DNA from: Neocallimastix lanati (nom. inval.)
Lineage: Eukaryota > Neocallimastigomycota > Neocallimastigomycetes > Neocallimastigales > Neocallimastigaceae
DNA length: 32,500 nt
Assembly (NCBI GenBank): GCA_016946835.1
Contig: JACVTC010000041.1
Coordinates: forward strand, 662,501 to 695,000
Direction: 5' to 3'
Shown here: piece by piece, positions 1-10,875 of the stretch
Layout of the letters: each line of letters opens with the position of its first letter
How positions within the stretch are numbered: the first letter of the stretch is position 1
Position numbers and translations under genes: made by a program
The notes under the pieces: model-generated
The model's database searches: none
What the model was told of the DNA's origin: nothing
What the model saw: the letters and a program-made list of their open reading frames with translations, nothing else

Positions 1-100
1 AATAGAATTAGTAAAAAAAAAAAAAAAAAAAAAAAAAAATGTGTAGTAGAATTTATTCTATTATATTTATCATATAATATAATAATAAAAATAATAAAAA

Positions 101-101
<1 letters not shown>

Positions 102-167
<66 letters not shown>
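102..167. repeat. (AAT)8-(ATT)14 inverted microsatellite
   Basis: Eight AAT units (102-125) abut fourteen ATT units (126-167). Because ATT is the reverse complement of AAT, the two tracts form a perfect 24-bp-arm palindrome centred at 125/126 that could extrude as a hairpin. It would lie in the intron before the exon at 272. Confidence 0.9.
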
Positions 168-202
168 GTTTGATTTTCATATAATTTAAAAAAAATATAT
201 AT

Positions 203-237
<35 letters not shown>

Positions 238-271
238 TTCATTTATTTTATATATATATATATATATTTAG

Positions 272-384
272 AGTGTACTATGAATATACATCAATTTATC
301 AATATGACCTCCAATATCAAATCTGAAAAATATGGAACTGTATATACCCTTAAGGAATTTATTGATCATTTTATGAATACTTAA
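272..384 (+). CDS. Probable last coding exon of an unidentified gene (5' part lies outside the window)
   Basis: An AT tract ending in TTTAG at 267-271 looks like a 3' splice site. It is followed by 113 bases of clearly non-random coding composition ending in TAA (382-384). From the in-frame ATG at 280 the frame reads MNIHQFINMTSNIKSEKYG and continues TVYTLKEFIDHFMNT before the stop. Codons such as ACC, TCC, CTT and AAG stand out against surroundings that are almost pure A/T. The residues before the ATG are also open, so this is more likely a terminal exon than a whole gene. No family was recognised. The gene would converge with the Ca2+-ATPase gene, whose stop lies about 0.8 kb downstream. 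Seen: splice-like acceptor, open frame, composition. Inferred: terminal exon. Confidence 0.5.
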
Positions 385-834
385 AAATATATATATATAT
401 ATTAAATATAACATAATAAATAAAATATATATATTTATAAAAGATAAAAAAATTTTTTTTTTTTTCATAGTAATTTCATCATTTAAAATGGTCTTTTAAT
501 ATTCTTAAAAAAAAAATCCTTTTTTTTTTTATTTTTTATTTTTAATTTTTATTTATTATCTATAAAATAAAATATTTATTCTTTTTTTTTTAATTTCAAA
601 ACAAATTTTTATATTTAAGATAAATAATAGTATAAAAATTAATCATTTTAAAATTTAAAAGATAATTTAGATAATATAAAAATTATGTTAAGATGTTACT
701 TTTAGATGTTATTTTTTAATTCATGATATATATGTTATATGTTACTTAAATAATTTAATATAAAAAATAATAATAATATAGAAGCAAAAAAAAAAAATAT
801 ATATATATATATTATTAAAAGATGATATGTAATA

Positions 835-871
<37 letters not shown>

Positions 872-1170
872 TTTTTACTTTTTTTATATTTTGAATTAAA
901 TAAAAATTTTTTTTAAAAAATAAAAATATATTTATATTTATTTAAAAAATTAAAAATTAAAATTAAAAAATAAAGAGTAATACTTTTTTAGTCGGATTAA
1001 ATTGTTGGATGAATTATATTATAAAATGTTCAATAAAAAATAATAATTATAATAAAATATATTAAATTTAAATTAAAAAATAAATAAATAATATAATAGT
1101 AATTGTTATTGCTATTATTACTATTATTATTATTATCTATTTTAGTATTATAATTAAATTGTAAATAAAA
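385..1170. other. AT-rich spacer between two convergent genes
   Basis: This stretch is almost pure A/T with homopolymer runs (for example T at about 839-868) and short AT repeats. I see no exon, RNA gene or terminator-like structure beyond AT-rich sequence. It should hold the 3' untranslated regions of the left-edge gene (+) and the Ca2+-ATPase gene (-). Confidence 0.7.
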
Positions 1171-4100
1171 CTAAACTTCATTATTTTCTCTTCTTTGTCT
1201 TGCAACACCAACCATAGCAATCTTCCAAGCTTGTTTGGCATTAAAAGCATTTTGAACTGGAGCAGTCATTGCTCTACCATTATTAGCAAAGGATGAGACT
1301 CTACCACCGACATCACCAGTTGTTGAAGTCTGAATACGAGGAGATGAGCCACTCATGGCTCTTCCTGAACGACCACCATGAATTGTACCAAATAAGTTCA
1401 TTTCTGGACGAATAGCATTCAGAGCAAAGTCCCATTTAAGTTCAGCATTTCTATGTCTTTCAGCAGAGGAAGTAGATAAGCCAGTATCCGCACGTGGAGG
1501 ATTAAGGAAGTCTGGTAATGGTTCAGTAAAGTCAACTGGATCAGCAGCTGCTGGAAGTTTTGGTAAGCAGAGAGCAAAGGTACTATCAGGAATTAAACGA
1601 AGAATCATACCAAGAGGTAAGGATAAGAAACCAAGAAGAATACAAATACCCCATTGAGCTGCATTCAATGAGGTTGTCTTAAAGGCATCACCACCAAAAG
1701 TAACAATAAGGAATTGAGCAACTGCAATAAAGATAAAGATACAAATAAAGTAAGCATTCTTATAAATACCAGCAAACACATTCAAGCGATTATCAATTCT
1801 ACGACAATTAATTTCATTAAAGATTTGAAGGAAGACAAATGTGTTGAATACCATGGTCTTCAAGACTGTCTTTTCTTCATTAAAAGCTTTTTCCTGAGGA
1901 TGGCCTTTTCCAGGTCCAGAAGACATGACACCTCCATGATCCTTTAAAGTTTGTAACCAATTAGTGAAGATGTATGGACCAGCGAATAAGAGGACAAAGT
2001 TAATAATGACTTGGAAAATAGCTTCACCAACAATCATCTTCCACATAGAATGAGTAATTAATGGAGATCTCTTACTCTCCGGTGGTCTCAATAACATATC
2101 TTGAGTTGGCTTTTCAGTAGCAAGGGCTAAAGCAGCAAGGGTATCCATAATTAAGTTAACCCAAAGTAATTGGACAGCCGTTAAAGCAGAACCATTTTCA
2201 CCATCCACAATAGCTGAAATAAAAGTAACAATAACGGCAGTAATATTAACAGTCAATTGGAATTGAAGGAATTTCTTTACAGAATCATTCACACTACGAC
2301 CCCATAATAAAGCCTTCACAATACTTGAGAAATTATCATCCATCAAAATAATAGAAGAAGCTTCCTTGGCAACTTCTGTGCCAGCAATACCCATAGAGAA
2401 ACCAACATCAGCCATCTTTAAAGCTGGACCATCATTGGTACCATCCCCAGTAACAGCAACAGTTTCACCTAAATACTTTAATCTACCTACTAAAATTTGC
2501 TTATCTGTTGGAGAGGAACGAGCCAATACTTGAAGACGTGGAAGAATTTTATCCATTTCTTCTTCTGTTAATGTTCTAAACTTTGGACCTTCCATGGCAA
2601 TACCACCTTGAGTATATATACCACATTTAGTAGCAATAGCACGAGCAGTATTAATATTATCACCAGTAACCATACGAACCACGACACCAGCATTTCTACA
2701 AGTAGCAACGGCTTCTGGGACACCTGGACGAACTGGATCTTCAATACCAACAAGACTCATAAATGTGAGATCCTTGTTTCCTATTTCAGTAAGAGCAGCA
2801 TTGTGTGATAAAATTTCTTCTTCGGTAGGTTCTGGAATTTCAGGTATTTCATCCCTCACTTGATCATCCGTAATTTCCTTCATAATTTCAGCAAGATTAT
2901 CTTCTTCAATAGGAACCCCTCTTCCCAAAGCAATTCTTTCGGCCATTTCACGCTTCTTTTGATCCATTTTTTCTTCAATAATAGCATCCATAACCTTTTG
3001 CTTAACCTCACCATTAAGATAAGCCTTAAATTCATCTTCTTCGAAATCACGGTAAGCTAAACTAAAAGTACGTAAAGATTCATTGGCAAAACGTTCAATA
3101 ATATTGTTGTTGTAATCTTCAGCAAGTGCCCTAGTAAGTGGAACAATGGTTGGTAATTCCGGAGCCTTAGTTTTTCCTGGGAATTTGAAACCTCCCTCTG
3201 GTAATAATAAAGCCTTTGTACTGTAACGTAAAACAATTTCACTAGCACCCTTAACGTGCATACGATAGAACGATCCTTTTCCAGTACCCTTAGCTTCACG
3301 ATTAACCTTAATAAGAGTAGCCATACTCTTCTTAGCTGAAGAAAATGGATAGACTTGTACTACTTGGTAGCAAGGATTATCCCTGTAAGATCTGTAATCG
3401 ATACCCATTGCTTTTGTCATACCTAATAAAGCAGTTTCTGACTTGGAACCGATGAATTCAATCTTTCCCTCATCATTTTCACCCTCGAAAGCAGTAGAAT
3501 TAATAGAGATACCCTCCACTAATACATCTAATAATTCAGCACCATCCTTAATTTCCTTATTCGCTGGGTCAGTCTTTCCCTTAAAACTCTTTAAATCTTC
3601 AGCTAATCTAGCAATTTGTTCTGGACCTTCAAAACCAAAGAATCTACCTACAACACCCTTAACGACTGTCATTTTATTTTGGGTTAAAGTACCAGTTTTA
3701 TCAGAACAAACCGTCGTAGCACCACCCATAGTTTCACAGGCATTTAAGACACGAACGAGATTATTATCCTTAAGCATACGAGTAGTAGCAAAAGCAAGAG
3801 CTAAAGTTACAGCAAGTGGTAAACCTTCTGGAACAGCAACAACAACAACAGTAATAGCTGAAATGAAAATCTTTACAATTTCTGATAAAACACTTGCGAA
3901 GGACTTATCAATATTATCATCTCGAATGAGTTGAATAACATACTTTATAATTAAAACAAAGAACATAAGAACTGCAGCAGCAGTACCAATAACAGCAATT
4001 TTTTCAGCCAAAGCATTTAACTTGACTTGAAGTGGGGTATCTTCATTTTCAGTACGTAAACTCATCATTGTCTTACCATGGAAAGAGTTCACACCAACGG

Positions 4101-4848
4101 CAGTTACGAGGAATGAACCAACACCTTCCGTAACCTTACTACCACTAAGAATTAAATGTTCCTTATCTGCAGCCTTTTCAATAGTATCACTTTCACCAGT
4201 AGCAGCAGATTCATCACATTTTAAGTTATGACCTTGAATGAAAACACCATCAGCACAAAGTAAATCACCAGGCTCCAATAATAAAACATCACCAACTTGA
4301 ACATCATAAACAGAAATCATTACATTTTCACCACCACGAAGAGCTTTAACCTTACGATCATCCTTCTTAGCATTTAAAGCACGGAATTGTTTTTCCTTTT
4401 GGTAATCATTAATACTACCAGCGGTAATTACAATAAATACAGAAACAAGAATTGCTACACCTTCAATCCAGTGAACCTTTGGTTCATCATTATTTTCACT
4501 TCCTGGACCAAAATCTTCATATAAACCAATACTTAAAGATACGATAGCGGCAACCGATAAAATAATCATAATCTTATCATGAAGTGCCTCCCACATTAAT
4601 TGAAGTAAACTCTTTGATTTCGTTTCTGGTAATACATTTCTTCCGAAGACTTCTTCACGATCCGCAAAAATATTTCCATCTTCAGGTTTGTGAATTGGTA
4701 AACCTGTCTTCACATCAACTTTTAATGCCTGTGCGATTCCTTCTAAACCTCCATATTTTTTTAATAATTCTTCATTTTTTGGATCAACAAGTTCAGACAA
4801 TTGCTGGGCCGTGAACTTGAAAGGATTTTGCGTCATAGGTTCACCCAT
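1171..4848 (-). CDS. Plasma-membrane-type calcium-transporting P-type ATPase (P2B family)
   Basis: Intact 1225-residue P-type ATPase that couples ATP hydrolysis to Ca2+ export from the cytosol. Visible landmarks in order: N-terminal cytosolic region; first membrane pair about 85-150; CDESAATGESD dephosphorylation loop about 211-221; PEGLP of M4 at 340-344; phosphorylation loop CSDKTGTLT with the catalytic Asp at about 383; KGAS nucleotide-binding motif about 533; MVTGDN about 726; TGDGTNDGPAL hinge about 800; and WVNLIMDT with the Asn898/Asp902 Ca2+ ligands typical of PMCA M6. The C-terminus (about 1204-1222) is a basic amphipathic stretch around AWKIAMVGVARQRR, a plausible calmodulin-binding autoinhibitory segment. 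One charged insertion (about 603-690) is larger than in animal PMCAs. There is no intron, unlike the two genes at the right end. Met1 (4848) and Met5 (4836) are both possible starts; the first is chosen. P2B rather than SERCA is supported by WVNLIMDT and the C-terminal tail. Plasma-membrane versus vacuolar location cannot be told from sequence. Confidence 0.97.
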   Translation of the reverse strand: MGEPMTQNPFKFTAQQLSELVDPKNEELLKKYGGLEGIAQALKVDVKTGLPIHKPEDGNIFADREEVFGRNVLPETKSKSLLQLMWEALHDKIMIILSVAAIVSLSIGLYEDFGPGSENNDEPKVHWIEGVAILVSVFIVITAGSINDYQKEKQFRALNAKKDDRKVKALRGGENVMISVYDVQVGDVLLLEPGDLLCADGVFIQGHNLKCDESAATGESDTIEKAADKEHLILSGSKVTEGVGSFLVTAVGVNSFHGKTMMSLRTENEDTPLQVKLNALAEKIAVIGTAAAVLMFFVLIIKYVIQLIRDDNIDKSFASVLSEIVKIFISAITVVVVAVPEGLPLAVTLALAFATTRMLKDNNLVRVLNACETMGGATTVCSDKTGTLTQNKMTVVKGVVGRFFGFEGPEQIARLAEDLKSFKGKTDPANKEIKDGAELLDVLVEGISINSTAFEGENDEGKIEFIGSKSETALLGMTKAMGIDYRSYRDNPCYQVVQVYPFSSAKKSMATLIKVNREAKGTGKGSFYRMHVKGASEIVLRYSTKALLLPEGGFKFPGKTKAPELPTIVPLTRALAEDYNNNIIERFANESLRTFSLAYRDFEEDEFKAYLNGEVKQKVMDAIIEEKMDQKKREMAERIALGRGVPIEEDNLAEIMKEITDDQVRDEIPEIPEPTEEEILSHNAALTEIGNKDLTFMSLVGIEDPVRPGVPEAVATCRNAGVVVRMVTGDNINTARAIATKCGIYTQGGIAMEGPKFRTLTEEEMDKILPRLQVLARSSPTDKQILVGRLKYLGETVAVTGDGTNDGPALKMADVGFSMGIAGTEVAKEASSIILMDDNFSSIVKALLWGRSVNDSVKKFLQFQLTVNITAVIVTFISAIVDGENGSALTAVQLLWVNLIMDTLAALALATEKPTQDMLLRPPESKRSPLITHSMWKMIVGEAIFQVIINFVLLFAGPYIFTNWLQTLKDHGGVMSSGPGKGHPQEKAFNEEKTVLKTMVFNTFVFLQIFNEINCRRIDNRLNVFAGIYKNAYFICIFIFIAVAQFLIVTFGGDAFKTTSLNAAQWGICILLGFLSLPLGMILRLIPDSTFALCLPKLPAAADPVDFTEPLPDFLNPPRADTGLSTSSAERHRNAELKWDFALNAIRPEMNLFGTIHGGRSGRAMSGSSPRIQTSTTGDVGGRVSSFANNGRAMTAPVQNAFNAKQAWKIAMVGVARQRRENNEV

Positions 4849-5978
4849 TTATGTATAATATATATATTTAAAAAAATTATTTACTTTATTATAATAAAAA
4901 AAAACAAATAAAAATAATATTAGTATTTAAAAAAAATATTTTTAATAAATTATTTCATATAATTACTACTATTTATTTATTATTATTTATAATTATCTTT
5001 TATAAAAAATATTTCATTTTCTATAATAAAAAAAAAATAAAAAAAAAAAAGTTTGAAATGAAATAATAATACTAAATTAATAATTATATTAATTATATTT
5101 TATTTTTATTTTATTTTATTTTTTTTACTTTTTAAATAATCTCTTTTCTATTTTTTTTTTAATTTTTTTATCTTGTTTTTAAATACTGTTTATTATCATA
5201 AAAATTTACTTATTAATCTTTAATTAAATAATTTATATTTTTTATCTTTTAATTTAAACAATGTAAATGCATTTACTTTTTTGCATATATTATATAAAAT
5301 CAATAATTTTTATATTTTTATTTTGAATAATTTATATTTAATGTAATAATTTATATTAATTTAAATAATTGCTTACATGTATAAAATATATTCTTTAAAA
5401 AAAGAAAAAGAGACTTAAATTATATTGATTTATATTGATTAGAATTAAGATTATTGTATATAAAACGATATAAATACTGTAAATGAATAAATTATTTTTC
5501 TATCTTTTCTATTTTTTAACTTTTTAACTTCAATTTTAATTTTTTTTTTTTTTTTTTTTTTATTTTGTTTTATTCTCCTCCTTTCTTAAATAATCTTTAA
5601 ATTAAAACTACTTTTTTTAAATCTATAATTTTTTTTTTTTAAAAAAAAATAAAAAAAAAAAAATAAAAAAATAAAAAGGAAAGAAAAATATATTAAGCAA
5701 GGAGGAAAAATGTTTTATTTTATATTATTTTACTTAAAACATATTATTTAATAATTAATTATATTTATTATTATTTAATATATTTATTAATAATCAAAAG
5801 AATGAATTAAATATTATATAAATATATAAGATTATATTATAATATTTTAGATAAAATAGAATAACTTATGCTATATATAACAAGATATATATATTTAATA
5901 ATATATTGATTAAATACCAAATTATTATAAAATATATATATATATATATAAAGGAATAAGATATAACGTAATTAGATT

Positions 5979-6011
<33 letters not shown>

Positions 6012-8554
6012 TTAATTATTATTAATTAAAATTATAAAAAAAAATTTATATAATTTTAAATATAAAAAAATATATATATAATAGAGAACTGTAATAAATA
6101 TAAAAATATATATATTTTATATATTACAATCAATTTTTATTCTATATAAATATATATTATATTCAATTTATATTATTTAAATATATTTTGAATTAGGTAT
6201 TTTATTATATATAGCATATATTATATTATATATGATAGTAACAATTATATATACAATATTATTATATGAATGATCCATATAATAAAAAAAATAAAAAAAA
6301 ATATATATATATATAAATAAATTAAAAAAAATAAATAAATAAATAATAGTAATAGTTAATATAAATTAAAAAATAAAAATATAAAATATATAGATAAAAT
6401 AATAATATAATATATATATATAAAATAAAAATATAATGAAATGAAACATATGTAATGTAGAATATTAACAATAAAATGGTTCATATATTAGAATACATAT
6501 TTTGTTGATTAAAGTAAAATGTAAAATGTAAAAAATAAATTAACAATAAATATGGAATTTAATTCTTCATTTATATAACAATAACAATATTTATTAACAA
6601 TAATTATAAAAACAGTATATAAAAAAAATACAAAGAAATAGTAAATGAACAGTTGAATCCAATTCTATATAATTATTAAAAAAAAACAAATTCATATATA
6701 TACATAATTAAAAATAAAAATAAAAAATTACATATAAAAGAAATAATGAGAATTGAATAAAGTATAAAAAAAATAAAGAAAAGAGAATAAAATAACATAT
6801 AAAAAAAAAATAAAGAGAAAAAAATATGATGTAAAGAAATTAAAAGAAAAAAGAATGAAATAAAATGACAAGATTAAATAAAAGAAAAGAATTATATCTT
6901 TAAATCATTAATTATTTTAATTTTTAAATTGTTATAAATTTTTTTAAAAAAAAATTTTTTATATCCCCTAATAACATTAAAACTATTATAATTTTATCCA
7001 ATATTTTCTTTCAATGGATATTTTTTTGTATATATATATATATATATATTCTATATGATTAGGATAAAATACTTTCATTAAAAAAAAAAAAACTTAAAAA
7101 AAAAATTAAGAAATATTTTAAGTTTTTTATTTATTTTCTATTTATATATATATATATATATTTAATGCATTTATATATATTTTTATTAAATATTTATTGT
7201 TATTTCTTTTTTTTAATATTATAATTGAATATTTTTAATATTATCTTTTAATTAGTATATATATATATCTAATACCAACTATTAATAGCTTACAAATATG
7301 TACTCTTGATAGGTTAAAATTTTTGAAAAAAAAATAATTAAAGTTTAGCACAAAAAAAAAAATAAAAAAAAAAAAAAAGAATCATTAAATAGAAATGCAA
7401 ATTTTATTAAATATATATATATATTTTCGTTTTTAATTTTATATTCACTTTTTTTTTTTTTTTTTACTAATTTCCTTATTTTATTTCTAAAAAAAAATAT
7501 TTTTGTAGTTAAATTATACTATTCATTAAAAACTGTAAATTTTTTTTTTTTTTTGAATAACAAAAATAAAAATAGTTTTTATATGCATATATATTATTTT
7601 TAAATGAGATTAAACTTGCATTAACAAAAATTACATTGAGAGTAAAGCAAAAATATATATATATTTATATTTTTTTATTATAAATAAAAAATTTAACTAT
7701 ATCAAATTCATATAATAATTTTATAATAATAATAATATTTTTTATTATGGGAAAAATAGCAAATAGTTTATTATTATTAATATAATTTTGTTATTATCAT
7801 TATTATCAATTATTGATGAATTATAATAATTATTGTAAACTATAATTCTAATAATAAATTAAAAGTATTAAACTTTTGATTGATACTAAAAATCATACTA
7901 ATGTTAATATGGATTAACTTTATAATATATATATTATAAATATATATATATAAATTTTAAGTAGTATTAATAATTCATTATACTATTCAAAAGAAGAAAA
8001 AGAATAAATTCGTTAGATTTTTATTAATTCTTATAAATAAGAATTTAAATAGATAATCAAACAAAAGGCAATATTTTATAATAATTAATAATAATTATTA
8101 AAAATAATTAAAAAGTAAGAAAAAATATAATAATAATAATAATTTATTATAATTATTAAAAAATAATTAATAAGGAAGAAAATAATAAAAAAATTATAAA
8201 AAAATTTTTTTTTATTTCTTAAAAATAAAATATTATTTTTAACATAAAATAAATAATTATTTAGATAGTAATAGTAATTCTCTAACTAGTAATATTTCCT
8301 TAATTTAAAAGAAGTCAGTGAATTAAACTGGTTTCACTTCATAAAAAATATATTAATATTTTTTTTAATGTTCTTTATATATCAATCTTTTTATTCCCAT
8401 TTAAAAAATAAATGAATAAATAAAAATAATACAATAAAATTTAAATTAAAATTAAATTAAATTAAATTAAATTAAATAAAAAATTTTAAAAAATAAAAAT
8501 TAAATTATAAAGTTAAACTTACATAAAATAAAAAAAAAATTTTTTTATTATTAC
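4849..8554. other. AT-rich gene-free DNA upstream of the Ca2+-ATPase
   Basis: The sequence is nearly pure A/T: poly-T tracts (for example about 5981-6010), (TA)n runs, and no open frame with normal codon diversity on either strand. The part next to 4848 should contain the Ca2+-ATPase promoter, but no specific element is recognisable in such biased sequence. A weak inverted similarity around GCTATATATAA (near 5868 and again, inverted, near 6205) is the only larger-scale structure I noticed. Confidence 0.7.
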
Positions 8555-8631
8555 TTAATTACTTTTCATTATTTTGTTAAGAAATTGTTACTTTCTAAAA
8601 CTTTCTTAACAAAATAATGAAAAGTAATTAA
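8555..8631. repeat. Perfect 30-bp inverted repeat with 17-nt spacer
   Basis: The left arm 8555-8584 (starts TTAATTACTTTTCATTATTT) is the exact reverse complement of the right arm 8602-8631, with a 17-base spacer at 8585-8601. The arms contain C and G in register (ACTTTTC, TTGTTAAG), so the match is not an AT-bias accident. Transcribed from either strand it would form a long hairpin. It may be a snap-back duplication or a foldback element. No ORF is linked to it. Confidence 0.95.
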
Positions 8632-8635
8632 CAAT

Positions 8636-8772
8636 ATGAAATAAAAATATGAAATAAAAATTGTAAATTTATAAAAATATGAAATAAAAATTATAAAATT
8701 ATAAAAATTATAAAATTATAAAATAAAAATTATAAAATTATAAAAATTATAAAATTATAAAATAAAATTATA
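8636..8772. repeat. Degenerate tandem repeats of AATATGAAATAAA / AAAATTATAAAATTAT type
   Basis: Directly after the 30-bp hairpin, short units built on TATGAAATAAAAAT and then ATTATAAAATTATAAAA recur many times in head-to-tail order. This is simple-sequence expansion with no coding content. Confidence 0.75.
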
Positions 8773-10304
8773 AAATTAATTATATAATAAATATAAAAAT
8801 AAAAATAAAATTATTAATAACCAATGATCTCATGAATAATTAAATACATAATTATTCTTAAAATTTTCTATTTATAGAAATACTCTAATAAAGAATTTTA
8901 AGAAATATATTTATATATAAATATATAAAAATATAAGTAATATATTTATATATAAATATATAAAGATATAAATATATAAAAAAAAAAACTAATAAATAAA
9001 AAAATAGTAGATAAAATAAATATTTAAATTAATCATTATGATATTTCTAAATTATTATATAAAAAATTTGGATTTACATGTTAAGGTTAATGATAATACT
9101 ACTTTTTATATATATATATATGTATAATAAAATCTCTTATTAATTTTTTTATTTTTTTATTCATTTGTAATATTAAAGAAATTATATTGTCATATCCAAA
9201 TTATTATGTAAGAATTTTTATTATATCTAATATGTAATAAATAATAATTATTTACATAATCATCATTCTCATTATTTATATTTGATAATATATATTAATA
9301 TTATTTCTTTCTTAATTAATTATAATTTTGACCTTGTAGCTGCTTAAAGACAGATAAATAAACTATCCTTTTAATTATATATATATATATTTTTTTTATT
9401 TTTTTAAAATATATATATCATATATATGTTTTCCATACCTTTGATAATATATTATTAAATTAATATAAATATATTGTTGAATAAAAAAAAAATGAATATA
9501 GATTAAAAAAAAAAAGCAGAAATGAAATTAACTATTGCCAAGGAAATACTTTAATATTTTTATTATATTTTTAATTAGTATTAATATTATTATCCTAAAC
9601 TAAATTTAATAAAATAAAAATTTAATATTGGTTTATCTCACTTTTTAATATATGTATATAGTGTCTATATAAAACTTATAATATTTTTATTATTTAATCC
9701 ATTTGTTCAATTACTTATTTTACTATTTTTATAATAATTATTTTTTTATGAAATTATAAATCTATAAGTTTTATATACTAAAAAATAATAATTAAATAGT
9801 AATTAAATATAAAGATTAAAAATAGCACTAATTTGCTATAATTTTTTATCACCTTGAAATTATAATATATTAAGAGAAATATATATATTATTAATAATTT
9901 TATATATATTTATTTATTTATTTATTTATTATATCATACATATCTTACACTGTATTTTTTTTTTTTAATATAATTTTAAAGTTCTAAATTTTCAATACAT
10001 TTTTAATTAATATACGTAAAAAAAATGTAAATAAGATTGCATTTTTTTATTACTATTACATTAAAAACGTAGAAATAAGGACTTCAAAATGTAGATGTAA
10101 TACTAAAGTATTAAAATAAATCCTTTCCAATTTTTATATATCAATAAATAATATTAAATCTCATAAAAAAAAAAAAAATTAATAATAATAATAATAATAA
10201 TAATAACGAATATTCATATATATACATATGTTTATTAAAACAAATTAAAATAATTAACTACTTTGTATTTATACTGAATATTCATAGATAAAATTTCATA
10301 TAAA

Positions 10305-10328
10305 ATAGCCTCTTTAAAAAGAGGCTAT
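10305..10328. repeat. 11-bp perfect hairpin
   Basis: ATAGCCTCTTT is followed by two bases and its exact reverse complement AAAGAGGCTAT. This is a tight stem with a GCCTC core in an otherwise A/T background, then an A run. It resembles a stem of a transcript or the centre of a small foldback, but nothing nearby gives it a role. Confidence 0.85.
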
Positions 10329-10393
10329 AAAAAATGGCCTAAATTAATATTGCAAAATTTTATTGGATAAAAAATATTCAATGTAGTGCAAAA

Positions 10394-10413
10394 ATACCAA
10401 GAATTTTTGGTAT
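10394..10413. repeat. 7-bp hairpin (ATACCAA / TTGGTAT)
   Basis: ATACCAA pairs with TTGGTAT across six bases. It lies about 65 bases after the previous hairpin and has no assigned role. Confidence 0.6.
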
Positions 10414-10875
10414 CTTCTTATAGAATAAAAAGGGAAAAATGGAATAAATCATAGAGAAATTGAGAATATGATAATAAGAAAATAACATATAAAATATATA
10501 TATTTATATATATTTAATTATTAATACTAAATTAATATATATTCTATTAAAATGCTATTATAAAAATATATATTTCATAATATATTATACAATCTTATAA
10601 GACCCCATTAAATACATTTATAATATATATTGTTGTATATGGAAAATTGATTAATTTTAATTTAAAAAATTTTTTTAAAAAAATTTTTTTATGTAAAAAA
10701 AAATACATATTATTATTTATATGTATATGTATATTTATATATTGATATTTATATATTGGTTTTTAACTAAAATTATTATTAATAATTAGTACAAAGAAAT
10801 CAAAATTTTCTGTATTTATATATTTTATTTGTATAGATATAAATATCCTATTTTTTTTTTTTTTTTTTGTTTTTT

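Larger units (their letters stand above)
8773..10875. other. AT-rich gene-free DNA with small palindromes
   Basis: No exon or RNA gene is visible. The sequence is A/T-dominated with (AAT)n and (TA)n tracts. Two short hairpins with G/C in their stems (10305-10328 and 10394-10413) are listed separately. A poly-T run at about 10850-10868 leads into the GC-enriched island. Confidence 0.65.

Noticed and set aside
268-468. Minus-strand 66-aa ORF
   Set aside because: Composition is Ile/Tyr/Lys low complexity, and its better half is the antisense of the plus-strand exon at 272-384.
3443-3934. Plus-strand 163-aa ORF antisense to the Ca2+-ATPase
   Set aside because: It lies wholly inside a long conserved gene on the other strand. 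It is a shadow frame and shows no family motif of its own.
5866-6225. Possible second inverted-repeat element around GCTATATATAA
   Set aside because: Arms align only loosely and are A/T-only; no target duplication was seen.
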